Shown here piece by piece: positions 53,700 through 64,000 of a DNA stretch of 64,000 bases. A program made the position numbers and the translations under genes. Origin of the DNA: Rugalucina vietnamica (Eukaryota > Mollusca > Bivalvia > Lucinida > Lucinidae). A model generated the notes under the pieces. It saw nothing but the letters and a program-made list of their open reading frames with translations, ran no database searches and was not told where the DNA came from. The stretch spans positions 65,281,043-65,345,042 of the forward strand of contig OZ024875.1 of NCBI GenBank assembly GCA_964017185.1, in the 5' to 3' direction. Each line of letters opens with the position of its first letter. Position 1 is the stretch's first letter.

Positions 53700-55026
53700 A
53701 CATATTGTGTAATGTTTTGACTCTAAACTTTCGAATGCTTGAGTCAATCATAGAGTCAATGAGCGAGTCAGTAAGTACAAGCAAGAATCTACTTCAATTT
53801 AAAAGGGTTGCAGAAAGGTTGGTGAAACTTATAATACCAAGGTACATACACCTCAAAGTATAATTACGTGCAATTGGTGAGTCACGGACAAGCCCGGTTT
53901 TTCTATTGCAACCACTTCTATCTCATAACAATACGGAACTGTTTCATAAGAATCTCTTCATTCTAGGGTTTATAACCATGCCAATGAACGTATAGTTCCC
54001 TAAACGACATAAAAGAGGTATGTAGGCAGAAGCTGGGCACGAATGCATTAGTAACACAATCCGCATCTTGTAAAGCTAGAATGCCCATCTATCCAATAAT
54101 CCAGGTAATTCTGGTACCGTAGTAACCGGTGTTGTGTTTACTTTTTGCCATAAAATTCTTCCTGTGCATTTTTTTGGGGGAAATCTATCGAGAACGATGC
54201 AAACGTCCCACAATCTTGCCTACAAGTCATATCAAAATGCTCGTTTGCTCACATTTTGTGCGTATTTTGGAAATGTGCGTATTTTGGAAAATACGAACAG
54301 TTTCTGTAGAAATCGGCCAAATAGGCCTTGGCCGAACCTTGTTTACCAACGTTGAATCGAATGTTTAGAAAAAATTATACAAAAACAGTTTTCCGTTCAA
54401 GCAGAAATGAAAAGTCAAGTTAATTCTCCATTAGATGCGCGTTTTACTTCATCGCAAACGCTTATATAACATTGAACAAAACAAGAAATTTATTCGCATC
54501 CATCAAATTTTGTAGCGAAAGCACCGTAGTAACCGGTGTTGGGCCCGTTTCACCGGCGTCAACGTTGGATTGGGTGCAACAGCTAATGACACACGGAATA
54601 GATGTAAATCACGAACAGACTTGACATAGAATACTTAAGTTTTTAAGAACCAACCCTTCACTTACGTAAATTGGAATAACGGTTAATTTTGAAGACTTTA
54701 TTCATCACAGAAATGGATGGAACTCTTACCGTTCAGAGCTCTCAGTGGACGGAACATGGGGCGATTACATAATATAAATGGCTGCTGCTAATGTATTTAA
54801 TACGAAAATCACCGTTGATATTTCAGCCACAATAATTGAACCAATGGGCAGTTCACACAATATTAATATAGATATATACCTTGGCCATCTCCATGAATTC
54901 CATTACGTTTGAATGGTGGAAACCATATCTGCAGAATTATGCCCTTTTTGTGAACGCATCTCTCCAAGTCATACCGCCCATACCTGTAACATATATAAAT
55001 GAACATTACAGTACAGTGAGATAACA
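53700..55026. other. No supported gene
   Basis: GTACCGTAGTAACCGGTGTTG at about 54115 recurs at about 54527 in direct orientation. The segment 54305-54365 is the inverse of 48020-48090. Otherwise unassigned. Confidence 0.45.
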
Positions 55027-55135
55027 AAGCCTTGTCATGCGAAAACCAACAATGTAGTTTCTAAACAGGTCCGATACAACAAGAACTGTACAAGCACAGA
55101 AAACAGCTATAGGCTAGAAATTTTGGACTTAAATA
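55027..55135. mobile_element. Family B half-element
   Basis: GCCTTGTCATGCGAAAACC, ACAGGTCCGATAC and GGCTAGAAATTTTGG represent the left half only. Confidence 0.55.
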
Positions 55136-55384
55136 TTTGGGCTAACAACCTAATGCTAAACTTCCGTTTGAGTTCCTATAACTTTTTAAGACAAGAAAAC
55201 CAATGGTACTGAGAACGCTCACCTGATCTGAGCGGTTTCATTGTGACTTGTAAACCAGCAGACCAATGGCCATGAGAACGCTCACCTGATATTTGGTCTC
55301 TGATAAATGACCTTTGGCTAAAGTCATAATGGTCAAGGTAAATGTAACCTTGACCTTGAGTCCTTGATTTTATACCCACTAATT

Positions 55385-55560
55385 GAAATCAGTCCACAGT
55401 TTCCAGAGAAAAAGATTTTAAGATTTTTTTTTTACCTAACATTGGCATGCCGGCTATCTTTTTCATGTGACTTTGACCATTTTTATAAACTTTGACATCC
55501 TGTCTAAGGATACACAACATGAAGTTTGCCTTTGATGGGTCCATTGGTTTCATAAAAGAA
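55385..55560 (+). repeat. Dispersed family F, copy 2
   Basis: GAAATCAGTCCACAGTTTCC and TCATGTGACTTTGACCATTT match the copy at 46795-47089. Confidence 0.5.
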
Positions 55561-55831
55561 AGTTTTCATTTTAATTGTAAATGATCACTGACCAAGGTCA
55601 AGAAATTACCTTGAACACACATAACTTTATTACATCATCAAAGGAGAACACGATACTCAATACCACTTAGGGTAAAGAACTGATCAAAGCAAATATTTTG
55701 GCACACATCTTGTTCTAATCGGTCAAGGAACAAGTGAGATGTTGACATTTGAAATTGTATCTACCTACTTTCAGGTCGAAGGCTTAATAACTTTCTGGAA
55801 AATTTAATGTTGCTTGGTCGTTCGTCTCTCA

Positions 55832-56107
55832 CTAATGAGAAGGACCATCATTATTTCTTGAATAGGTTCGTGTGTGTTGGTGAGTTCTTTGATGGCTAAC
55901 TAGGGCAATTCTAGCTCTAAACTGTCGGTTGCAAGTAGAGTAAGTCAATGTCGTGGAATCAGCTGGTGGCCCATTGGTATTGGCTTTGCATTCTCTGTGC
56001 TTTCTTTCTGCTTCACAGATTCTCTTTTTTTTCATAGAGAGCTGCTCCTTTGTTAATGAGACTTCGCCACTTTGATCGCTCCTGTGCAGTCTGTTCCAAA
56101 GACCCAA
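55832..56107 (-). pseudogene. LINE ORF2 C-terminal fragment with degenerate zinc finger
   Basis: The minus-strand frame reads EAERKHRECKAN, then PPADSTTLTYSTCNRQFRA, then RIALVSHQRTHQ. This basic linker plus CxxCNRxFRARIxLxSHxRTH finger is the usual C-terminus of a group of invertebrate non-LTR retrotransposons (often mis-annotated as craniofacial development protein 2-like). One cysteine of the finger is Tyr here. There is no RT core nearby, so it is a 5'-truncated dead copy. Confidence 0.6.
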
Positions 56108-56272
56108 TTGGTATGTCGAAATCCTTTAGATATGTATAATAATGTTATTTACGTATTGTTTTTTTTTGTACAAATGAAAAATACAGAATCGTGTCGCAAG
56201 TGAAAAATATCTTGACCTGAAAACAGCTTCCTTAAAATCATATAGTCGCTCCCTAAATATACGTATATTAAT

Positions 56273-56521
56273 CATCAGGTAAACATGTCCGTGTAATGTA
56301 TACCCCTCTGAACCCCACTTTTATAAAGCAAAATTGGGGTATGCATGGGTATACCTATTTTTCTTATTTTTGCTTCAAAACATAGATTGTGGGTACTCGT
56401 GTACCAACAATCTATGTTTTGAGCAAAAATAAGAAAAAATATCAAAAATTTTCTGCTGAAAATTTTTCATTTTTTACAGCTAAAAATCTCTGTTTATCGC
56501 ATGGGCAAGTTTTCACAATGT
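56273..56521 (+). mobile_element. Family A element, stem core deleted
   Basis: CATCAGGTAAACATGTCCG at left and GGGCAAGTTTTCACAATG at right. GGGTACTCGTGTACCAAC shows that the GC-rich stem has been lost by a clean deletion. Confidence 0.7.
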
Positions 56522-56814
56522 TAAGTCATGTACATGGATACATTCGGGTAGTATTACAAAGCCTTGGCGTAAGTTCTGCGGATCTACAGCTCGCACTACA
56601 ACCCCTGGACAATGGACATGGACAGAAATCGGTCAGTAAGTTTATTCACGACTTAGTTCTGGTGAAAAATAGCTGTTGATCAATTAAGCTATTTCCATAC
56701 CCATGGTCGTGATGGTACAATTTTGACGAAATTCATTTTTGACACGGAATGTAACTTACCAAAACTAAAATTTGCGTCAAACGCGGTTGTTATCTCACTT
56801 ATTGTAACGATATC

Positions 56815-57074
56815 CATTACGAAAACATGCCCATGTAAAATACTGATTTTTCCTATGAAATAAAAATTGAAAATTTTCAGTAGAAACAATTGATGTTTTT
56901 CTATTTTTGCTCAAAACATTGATCGTGGGTACACGAGGCGGTTCTAACGTGTACCCACAATCTATGTTTTGGAGCAAAAATAAGAAAAATAGGTTTGCCC
57001 CTGCACATCCCATTTTTGCTAGGTAAAAGTGGGGTTTACTGGCGTATACTTTGCATGGATATGTTTTCATGATG
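56815..57074 (-). mobile_element. Family A element, reversed
   Basis: It begins CATTACGAAAACATGCCC and ends GGATATGTTTTCATGATG. One stem arm is deleted (GGGTACACGAGGCGGTTC). Confidence 0.7.
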
Positions 57075-57110
57075 CGCATTGATTTCGTAATGCCTTGTTC
57101 TCTTACAATT

Positions 57111-57344
57111 GAGCCGCCTCATGGAAAAACCAACAATCTGCATAGGCGAAAACAAAGACGCAGATCAGCTTCGCAGTAACTGCGAAGCTTATCAGCGCCT
57201 TTGTTTTCGCTACTCGGATAGTACATTTCCTCTTCTACTTAAATCTCAGATTTCAAGCTTCTAGCTCTTTTCTGTGACTTTACAGTTCGGTTTGTGTCGA
57301 ACCTGTTCGGAGACCACATTGTTGGTTTTCCCACGAGGTGGCTC
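57111..57344. mobile_element. Family B foldback element
   Basis: It begins GAGCCGCCTCATGG and ends CCACGAGGTGGCTC. AATT on both sides (57107-57110 and 57345-57348) is the clearest target duplication for the family. Confidence 0.8.
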
Positions 57345-57444
57345 AATTCTATTTGGACAAAGACTAGATTGCAATTTATCATCTCGATCTCCATTACATG
57401 GTCTATAAATGGAAATTTGAATCAAAGCCTTTACCATAACATAT

Positions 57445-57675
57445 TAGCCACCTCGTGGGAAAACCAACATTGTGGTTTCCAACCAGGTCCGACACAAATC
57501 GAGCTGCACAAACACAGAAAAATGCTAGATGCTTGAAATTTTGGATATAAGTAGAAGAGGGATTGTACTATCTGTTTAGAGAAAACAAAGGCGCTGATCA
57601 GCATCGCGGTTACAGCGAAGCTGATCTGCGTCTTTGTTTTCGCATATGCAGATTGTTTGTTTCATGAGGCGGCTC
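57445..57675. mobile_element. Family B foldback element, opposite orientation
   Basis: It starts TAGCCACCTCGTGGG and ends ATGAGGCGGCTC, 100 bp from the preceding copy and reversed relative to it. Confidence 0.75.
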
Positions 57676-58425
57676 AAATGAATGAGAGATTTCGAATGCA
57701 AGACCCCTTTGTAGGTTCAACAAGTGCCGTTGCTATAATAAAATCAGCAATAACAACAAAACGATTGACTCCGTGCACGTCCTGAATTGTTTTGGATTTC
57801 CGATAAGCAAATAAGTTAGCCCCTGGTAAAACAAAACACAGAATGCGGTCTACAGTGTGATCGTTACCACAACTTCCCCAGGAATATCCGAATTAAACCA
57901 AACGTTTTGTCGAGCAAAGATTTACGTATAGTATGTTCTGAAGAATATTCTGTTCGAAAAATACGTACTGGAATGGATGTGTTATGTGAATATGCATATA
58001 TGGATGGGCGGTCTGAAATGAACATACTCGTGCCTTCTTTAGAAGTAAAAAAGGCCCACAATTAGTAAAGACTGTAGCTGTGCCAGTATCATTTGCTACA
58101 GTACAAATTTCCAAATTTTTTCATATAGCTCAGGTTATACAATACCATGAGCAGCAACAGTAAATGCATATATGGTGACAAACATGTACATAGCTTGAGC
58201 CTCACGTTGACGAAAATGACATACCGTTACGTAACATCGTTTTATATTATGTGCATTGTTTTAGCAGATTATGGGCCATAATTTTGAAAGAACAGGTGCT
58301 TTATCAATGTCATTTTACCAATTAAATGCGTCTTAATTAATGCTTGTCATAAAAATGTCAAAAAAAAATTCAAACTATTACAGCAACAATAATCGCTTTA
58401 AGACCCATAAATTCCGTTTTAAACG
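57676..58425. other. No recognisable gene
   Basis: Unassigned AT-rich sequence. Confidence 0.45.

Positions 58426-58462
<37 letters not shown>
58426..58462. repeat. (TTA)n microsatellite
   Basis: About 12 units abutting a family B element. Confidence 0.9.
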
Positions 58463-58463
<1 letters not shown>

Positions 58464-58698
58464 GAGCCTGTGCGTGAGAAAACCAACCATTTGGGTTTCC
58501 GACCAGGTCCGACACAAACCGGCCTGTACAGTCACAAAAGATGGTTAGAGGCTGGAAAGTTTGGATTGAGAAAGTAGAGGAATTGTACTATCCATGCAGT
58601 GTAAACAAAGGCGATGATCAGCTTCGTAGTTACTGCGAAGCTGATCAGCGCCTTTGGTTTCGCCTATGCAGATTGTTGGTTTTCCCATGCGGCGGTTC
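58464..58698. mobile_element. Family B foldback element
   Basis: GAGCCTGTGCGTGAG ... CCCATGCGGCGGTTC with the stem CAGCTTCGTAGTTACTGCGAAGCTG. Confidence 0.75.
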
Positions 58699-59449
58699 AT
58701 TTTATGTTTATTTTAATATCATTTTGTTTTAGATATACATATACCATTAATAGGCTGTAAGCTTTATATCCAAATGGGCAAAATATTTGTCTTTGAAAGT
58801 GATGCTTTAGTTGAATTCTTCAAAAATGGTCATATAAAATTACTGTTGAAATTTTAGTTACAGCATATAGATGGTATCGAACACGAGTGAAGCTAGCCTA
58901 TGGTGTATTTTCGATGTTTGTTATGAAGAAAACTGACGCTAAAACGCACCGGATTTTATATGGTACTATGGCATAAAGTGGTATGTTTTTCTGACGTACT
59001 TTGAGGAAGGGCTACTCTTTTTGGCCATACCAAAGGTTGCATTGCAGATACATTTCTTTTCAATATAATATTGACCTCTGTACACGTACTTTTAAACGCC
59101 ATACAGAAGAAAGGGCAATTTAAAGAAAATCTAAATGCACAGTTTTATAGTCATTCGAGACTTTGATTGACACAGAAAGTCCGTCCATGGGCTAAACAAA
59201 TAAGGAGTTTGAACTTTTCAGATTCTTATACAATTAATACTTTGTTCTTCATTATCAAGACAGCTTAACTTAACTCGTATAAGTCTCGCAACCACTTTAC
59301 GGGACATAGACTAACAGAATAGCACCAGATATGACGCCACACAACGCGGCGTCCCATCTGGGGCTCTTCTGTTTGTCAAGAGGAATTTCATAAAATGCCC
59401 TTAAAAATGAAAGTGGATTCGCCCAAATGAAAATTGGTGCTTTTCAACA
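58699..59449. other. No recognisable gene
   Basis: Unassigned. Confidence 0.45.
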
Positions 59450-59716
59450 GGATAACCTGTCCCTTCAATAGTACCCCCGTTAACCCCCGTTATATATAGA
59501 AAAAAAACTGGGGTTTGCCGGGGTATACTATCTAATATTTTTGTTCCAAAACAAAGATTGTGGGTACTCGTTAGAGCCGCCTCGCCGATGCGTTTCTAAC
59601 GTGTACCCATAATGTACATTTGGAGCAAAAATATTAAAAATATAGAAAAAAAAAATCTGTTGAAATTTTACAGCTGAAAAAATCTCTGTATATTACAAGG
59701 GCAAGTTTTCGTAATT
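59450..59716 (+). mobile_element. Family A foldback element, diverged
   Basis: ACTGGGGTTTGCCGGGGTATA, TTAGAGCCGCCTCGCCGATG and GGGCAAGTTTTCGTAATT are the recognisable landmarks. Confidence 0.65.
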
Positions 59717-60153
59717 TCAAAGTTTGAGTAGTTCATAAGAGTGAAGACAGAAATTAGGATTCAAAGGTCAATTAAAACATCATTTAAAGATTTTTGGTGT
59801 CAAAACTGATAGTTTATAAGAAATATGACTGAACACGTCCGAATCCAAATCAGCCATTATTTATGTAAATATGAGGTGTAAATATGGGTGATAATCGTAA
59901 ACAATATTACACCTTGAGAGTACAAACGTTAAACGGGTCTGTGACGTTGCTCTGATCGCTGATTTCTTGCATTTGATTTTTATGTAATAGACCTAAAATA
60001 TAGATGTAACAGCCGCGTTTGTAACGCATGCACTGCGGCGTTTTCCTAGGCGTTAATTATTACGTTCTTCAGGTTGACATGTCATTTTGTCAGATCTCAG
60101 CGGCTGTCTTATATGACAAGACAGATCATGAATCAATCATAAGAATCTTAAAT

Positions 60154-60377
60154 GAGCCTTTGCGCGAGAAAACCAACAGTTTGAGTTCCGACCAGCTCCG
60201 ACACAAACCGGGCTGTACAATCACAGAAAAAGGCTGGAAGCTTGAAATTTAAAAAATGAGTAGAAGAGGAATTGTACTATACATGTAGCGAAAACAAAGG
60301 CGCTGATCAGCTGTGCTGATCTGCGTCTTTCTTTGTTTTCGTCTCTACGTATTGTTGGTTTTCTGATGCGACGGCTC
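60154..60377. mobile_element. Family B foldback element
   Basis: GAGCCTTTGCGCGAG ... TGATGCGACGGCTC, with a shortened stem (GCGCTGATCAGCTGTGCTG). Confidence 0.7.
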
Positions 60378-61249
60378 AAGTTAAGCTGCGGCACAGATAA
60401 AAATGTTTACTTTTGTGCCAGCAAAAACGATTTTTCAACAGACATAGTTGTTAAAAAATTACCCAAATATGATTAACTTTATATGGTTATTACTTGCTTG
60501 GTAAATTGGAGATGCAAAGCTATTGTGGTGATTTTGTCATTGATTTAAGAACCCTTGTTACTCGACTGGGTTTGCAGTATTGTCCTGAGTCGGAACTTCT
60601 AACAGGGATAGACACTTATTATCGTTACTTTTTCTGTATATGCATAACGTTGTGAATGACCCTGAGTCACTGTGCAGGAAGTGTTACCGTTCCGAATCGA
60701 TTCCAAAGAGGATAAAAATAATCTTAATAAGTATTTAAGTTTTGGATTTAGGAATAATGCTATAGAAATGTAAAGAACCGCTAAAGATGATCTGATAAAA
60801 TAAGTCTGAGACTGCAACAAAATAATCATCCACGCGTAGAACGCTAGTTCAAGAGTTGCATGAAGTGTTCCTGCAACAGTACTAATCTGAGTTGTCTGGT
60901 TTGTTTCAGTTAGATACTCGAGTTCCAGTGACGTTGGTGTTATTAGCTAAAAAGGCTGGGATTTTCCAGCGAAAACAAGTAAACTGCGATAACTCGCTGA
61001 GCCATAGTTTATGATTCTTTTGTTCATACACGATTCAAAGAAACACTTCATACTTCATTAGAGAAAAATATTACAAGACTCGTTTTCAGAGCTCTCTGAA
61101 AATACACAACCAGGATAATGTAATTACTGAACAATCATTTTCGGTGTGCCGGATATATATTTTTCATGGCAATATGGAGGTTTACTTTCAAATGAAGAAG
61201 TGAATCGTAAATTATCATTGACAATTCTAGAATTTCACCACACGGTGCC
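60378..61249. other. No recognisable gene
   Basis: Unassigned. It may be upstream sequence of the candidate exon that follows. Confidence 0.35.
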
Positions 61250-61675
61250 TGGGAGTCTAATGCTTTCTGTGTTCGCTCCGTTTTCATTAAAGGGAGCGTA
61301 GATAAATTGTCTGTGACTCAGTAGGAACGTGGCGTGCTGGGTAGAAATAACAATTCGGTCACTAAGCAGCATCAATGAGGAGCCAGCGCTCTCCGCTGAT
61401 TGGCTAATTCACGCTGTTCTCTTTCACGTCCGAAATATCATTCCGAGTGTAAAATGTGAAATGGAATTATTTTCGACGCTTTAGTGAGAAAATATCTGCG
61501 TTGTCCCAGAATTCGGGAGATAAAGTCATATCAGTAAAGTGATTGAATTGAAAAGGGAACTTTGATCTATTGATATTTGGAAGAATCTTTTCTATTATAG
61601 TTTTATCCAGTGAAAGTGACATTCAAAGGCATATTCGCGTTGCAAAGGATTAACAATAGAGCTCGATATAAGAAG
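61250..61675 (+). promoter_or_regulatory. Possible promoter and 5'-UTR exon ending in a splice donor
   Basis: An inverted CCAAT box in the NF-Y context GCTGATTGGCTAATT (about 61397) lies in locally higher-GC, non-repetitive sequence. It is followed by a transcript-like stretch ending AAGAAG|GTAAGA at 61675, a consensus splice donor. No ORF is needed for a non-coding first exon. There is no TATA and no acceptor or downstream exon that I can identify. Purely inferential. Confidence 0.25.
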
Positions 61676-62299
61676 GTAAGAAATATACGCACATATATTT
61701 TCTTTATTTTTTTTTTTCTGTTTAAACATATATGTTTTGATGATATTTACAATAGATCTCCAAGCCTAAGCGTTGAGCAACTGTTTAGCGCAGAATTATG
61801 TGTTTTGTTGCGATGTATTTACCATGAAGTTTAATGTCGATCTTCAAACTGCTATTTTAGATTTTGCTACATGCAGTCTTCAAACATGTGTCAAATATAT
61901 TTTATACATGTATGGCGTTCAAAACTCCGGAGTTGACATTTGTGTGAGCACATGTGCATAAAGTCATTGGAGCTCTTGTTTCATGTTTGTACCATGTACA
62001 CTAGATATTTGCAGCTTATGTACATGATCAGTCTTAAACGTCGCAGTAAACACACCGCTACACATAACAATTTTGTAGTTTCTATTATGACTGTATCTAC
62101 ATGTTCAAAACTTTAATTAATTCCACTACGATGATTATTTCTTTAAGTGCTCTGTAACTTAATTTCTATACTCTGAATTACGACATACGTCAAAACGGCG
62201 AGAAGTTGGATATGGGAAAGTTTGCATACAAATAGTTGTTATTTTTGTGCCGTCCATCAGTAAAGAACATTTTATATGAATGCAAAAATTTAAGGGTGG
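61676..62299. other. No recognisable gene
   Basis: If the candidate exon is real this would be intron. Nothing else is seen. Confidence 0.35.
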
Positions 62300-62620
62300 A
62301 AATATGGGCCTCGACCATTGGGCCCTGAGAAATGAACGGGCTGCTTGTGCCTCCATGTATTAAAAAGCTTATAAGCTTCTGACTGACTATACGATTGTTA
62401 GTTTAACCGATCAGGTCTGCGCCGGCCCAGGTAAAGTGGTTCAAGCCAAACCATTCATATAAGCTTTTTTGATTTACTTGGATTGTTATTTTTAAAGCAC
62501 GTTTTTGGGTGTCATGACATCCTAATGTTGGGTAGAAGTCCCACAAAATGGAGGCTACGTCCCGGCATGACGATTGCTGTTTACTGGGACGATGAGCATC
62601 ATTTGAAACAACCAAACGAA
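62300..62620 (+). repeat. Dispersed family E, copy 2
   Basis: GGGCTGCTTGTGCCTCCA, GTGGTTCAAGCCAAACCATTC, TACGTCCCGGCATGACG and GATGAGCATCATTTGAAAC match the copy at 33855. Confidence 0.55.
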
Positions 62621-62629
62621 ACAAAATAC

Positions 62630-62820
62630 AAGATACAAGATACAAGATACAAGACTTTATTTGACCAATTTTGGGCCCAGCAAGGGCATACAAAGATGTT
62701 GTACAGAGAATAAGAGAGGAAATCCAAATCAGAGATGAGATAACACAAACTAAAAACAATCTAAAGAATAAGAGAGGAAATCCAAATCAGAGATGAGATA
62801 ACACAAACTAAAAACAATCG
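62630..62820 (+). repeat. Short tandem repeats
   Basis: ATACAAG-type heptamers occur at 62633-62656. A 58-bp unit beginning GAATAAGAGAGGAAATCC is duplicated at 62708 and 62766. Confidence 0.8.
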
Positions 62821-62969
62821 GCTCAAGTATAGTATAAGCAAAAAGAAGTTCATGAGTTTGGTGTATGAATATATGAAAATAAGTATTAATACGCCGATCT
62901 TGAGTATGAATATAATTGAATTACTCCATAGCAGCTTTCTTTGATGTCCATTAGTTGTGCCTGAACGTT

Positions 62970-64000
62970 ACAGAGAAATGGCGCCAAAGTAAAGTCGTGG
63001 TAACGGCGCTCACGTTGAATGACGTTCTTGACTTGATTTTACGTAAACGATTTTGCTGAAATAATACAAATATCTTTATCTGATAGGTCGACGGATTGAC
63101 AGGTCGATGGATCGACGGGTTGACTGGTCGACAGGTCGACAGGTTGACAGGTCGACGGGTTGACAGGTCGACGGGTTGACAGGTCGACGGGTCGACAGGT
63201 CAACGGGTCGACAGGTCGACGGGTTGACAGGTCGACGGGTCGACAGGTCGACGGGTTGACAGGTATTAACCACTTGAGTGGCAAAACTATTACTCTTTAG
63301 CGCTGTTTTCTTTGTTGCACATCAGTTGAGACGTCATCGTTTCAGAAAAAACGGCGCCAAAGTAAACATTGGTGACGGTGCAACCGTTGATTGACAGGTA
63401 GATAGATCGACGGGTCGACATGTGGACAGGTTGACAGGTCGACGGGTCGACAGGTCAACGGGTTGACAGGTCGACGGGTCGACAGGTCGACGGGTTGACA
63501 GGTCGACGGGTCGACAGGTCGACGGGTTGACAGGTCGACGGGTCGACAGGTCGACGGGTTGACAGGTATTAACCACTTGAGTGGCAAAAACTATTACTCT
63601 TTAGCTGTTTTCTTTTTTGCACATCAGTTGTGACGTCATCGTTTAAAAAAAAAAACGGGTCGACGGGTTGACAGGTCGACGGGTCGACAGGTCGATGGGT
63701 TGACAGGTCGACGGGTCGACAGGTCGACGGGTTGACAGGTATTTACCACTTGAGTGGCAAAAACTATTACTCTTTAGCTGTTTTCTTTTTTGCACATCAG
63801 TTGTGACGTCATCGTTTCAGAGAAAAAAAACGGCGCCAAAGTAAAAATTGGTGACGGCGCAAACGTTGATTGACAGGTCATATAAAGGTACTAAGCCTTT
63901 GAGTGGCACGAACTATTACTCTTTAGGTGCTGTCTGTGATACACATTAGTTTTGACGTCAACGTGACAGAAAAACGGCGCCAAAGTAAAGTCATACTTGC
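62970..64000 (+). repeat. Second octamer satellite, continues past the window
   Basis: Blocks of alternating GTCGACGG/GTTGACAG octamers (about 63087-63261, 63388-63566 and 63656-63738) are separated by a conserved spacer: CCACTTGAGTGGCAAAA, ACTATTACTCTTTAGC, GACGTCATCGTTT and CGGCGCCAAAGTAAA. Spacer starts are 303 bp, then about 173 bp, then about 143 bp apart. The octamer is a variant of the one at 14.3-24.1 kb. The associated ORFs (VDLSTRRPV repeats) are artefacts. Confidence 0.88.

Noticed and set aside
63039..63587. ORFs rich in VDLSTRRPVNPSTC repeats
   Set aside because: Products of the GTCGACGG/GTTGACAG satellite in overlapping frames.

Overview
The window is gene-poor, repeat-dense animal DNA. 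It is AT-rich, with microsatellites, tRNA-derived SINE heads, dispersed foldback elements, a Penelope-like fragment, a LINE fragment and CCCTAA/TTAGGG-type repeats. Intergenic mobile DNA dominates and there is no operon structure. A marine invertebrate fits well, but the species cannot be fixed from the sequence. Only two long coding units look real: an LTR-retrotransposon polyprotein and a single-exon class A GPCR.

Layout. 1-6.6 kb: small foldback elements, a SINE and simple repeats. 6625-13465 (minus strand): a complete, recently inserted Ty3/gypsy-class element with 789-bp LTRs, a 4-bp target duplication, a tRNA-Pro-like primer site and one 1667-codon gag-pol ORF. Its integrase lies BEFORE the reverse transcriptase, the order of the Gmr1-like group. 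14.3-24.1 kb: a composite satellite that alternates CCCTAA blocks with GTCGACAR octamers in near-identical higher-order units of about 1079, 1733 and 1208 bp. It is bordered by inverted copies of another element and by a 1.3-kb imperfect palindrome. 25.7-36 kb: foldback elements, minisatellites and a TA-flanked TIR element.

36.56-38.81 kb (minus strand): a seven-helix receptor gene whose second extracellular loop is enormously expanded by 24-residue tandem repeats. A run of nine C (nine G in the coding strand) puts its two halves in different frames. 39-50 kb: further copies of the same foldback families, a Penelope-like fragment, a 0.6-kb tandem duplication, 222-bp direct repeats and an integrase remnant. 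50.04-53.49 kb: a three-level nest of transposons. 55-62.6 kb: a LINE tail, more foldback elements and a possible promoter/first exon near 61.4 kb. 63.1-64 kb: a second satellite built from a related octamer, running off the window edge.

Two dispersed foldback families recur throughout. Family A (about 16 copies, 200-300 bp) has a central stem around GAACCGCCTCGGCGAGG. Family B (8 full copies and 3 partial, about 235-250 bp) starts GAGCC and ends GGCTC with short A/T target duplications. Neither contains coding sequence, so any transposase must come from elsewhere. Most short ORFs in the window are products of these repeats, not genes. The host-gene content that can be supported is essentially the GPCR, plus one speculative 5' exon at the right.
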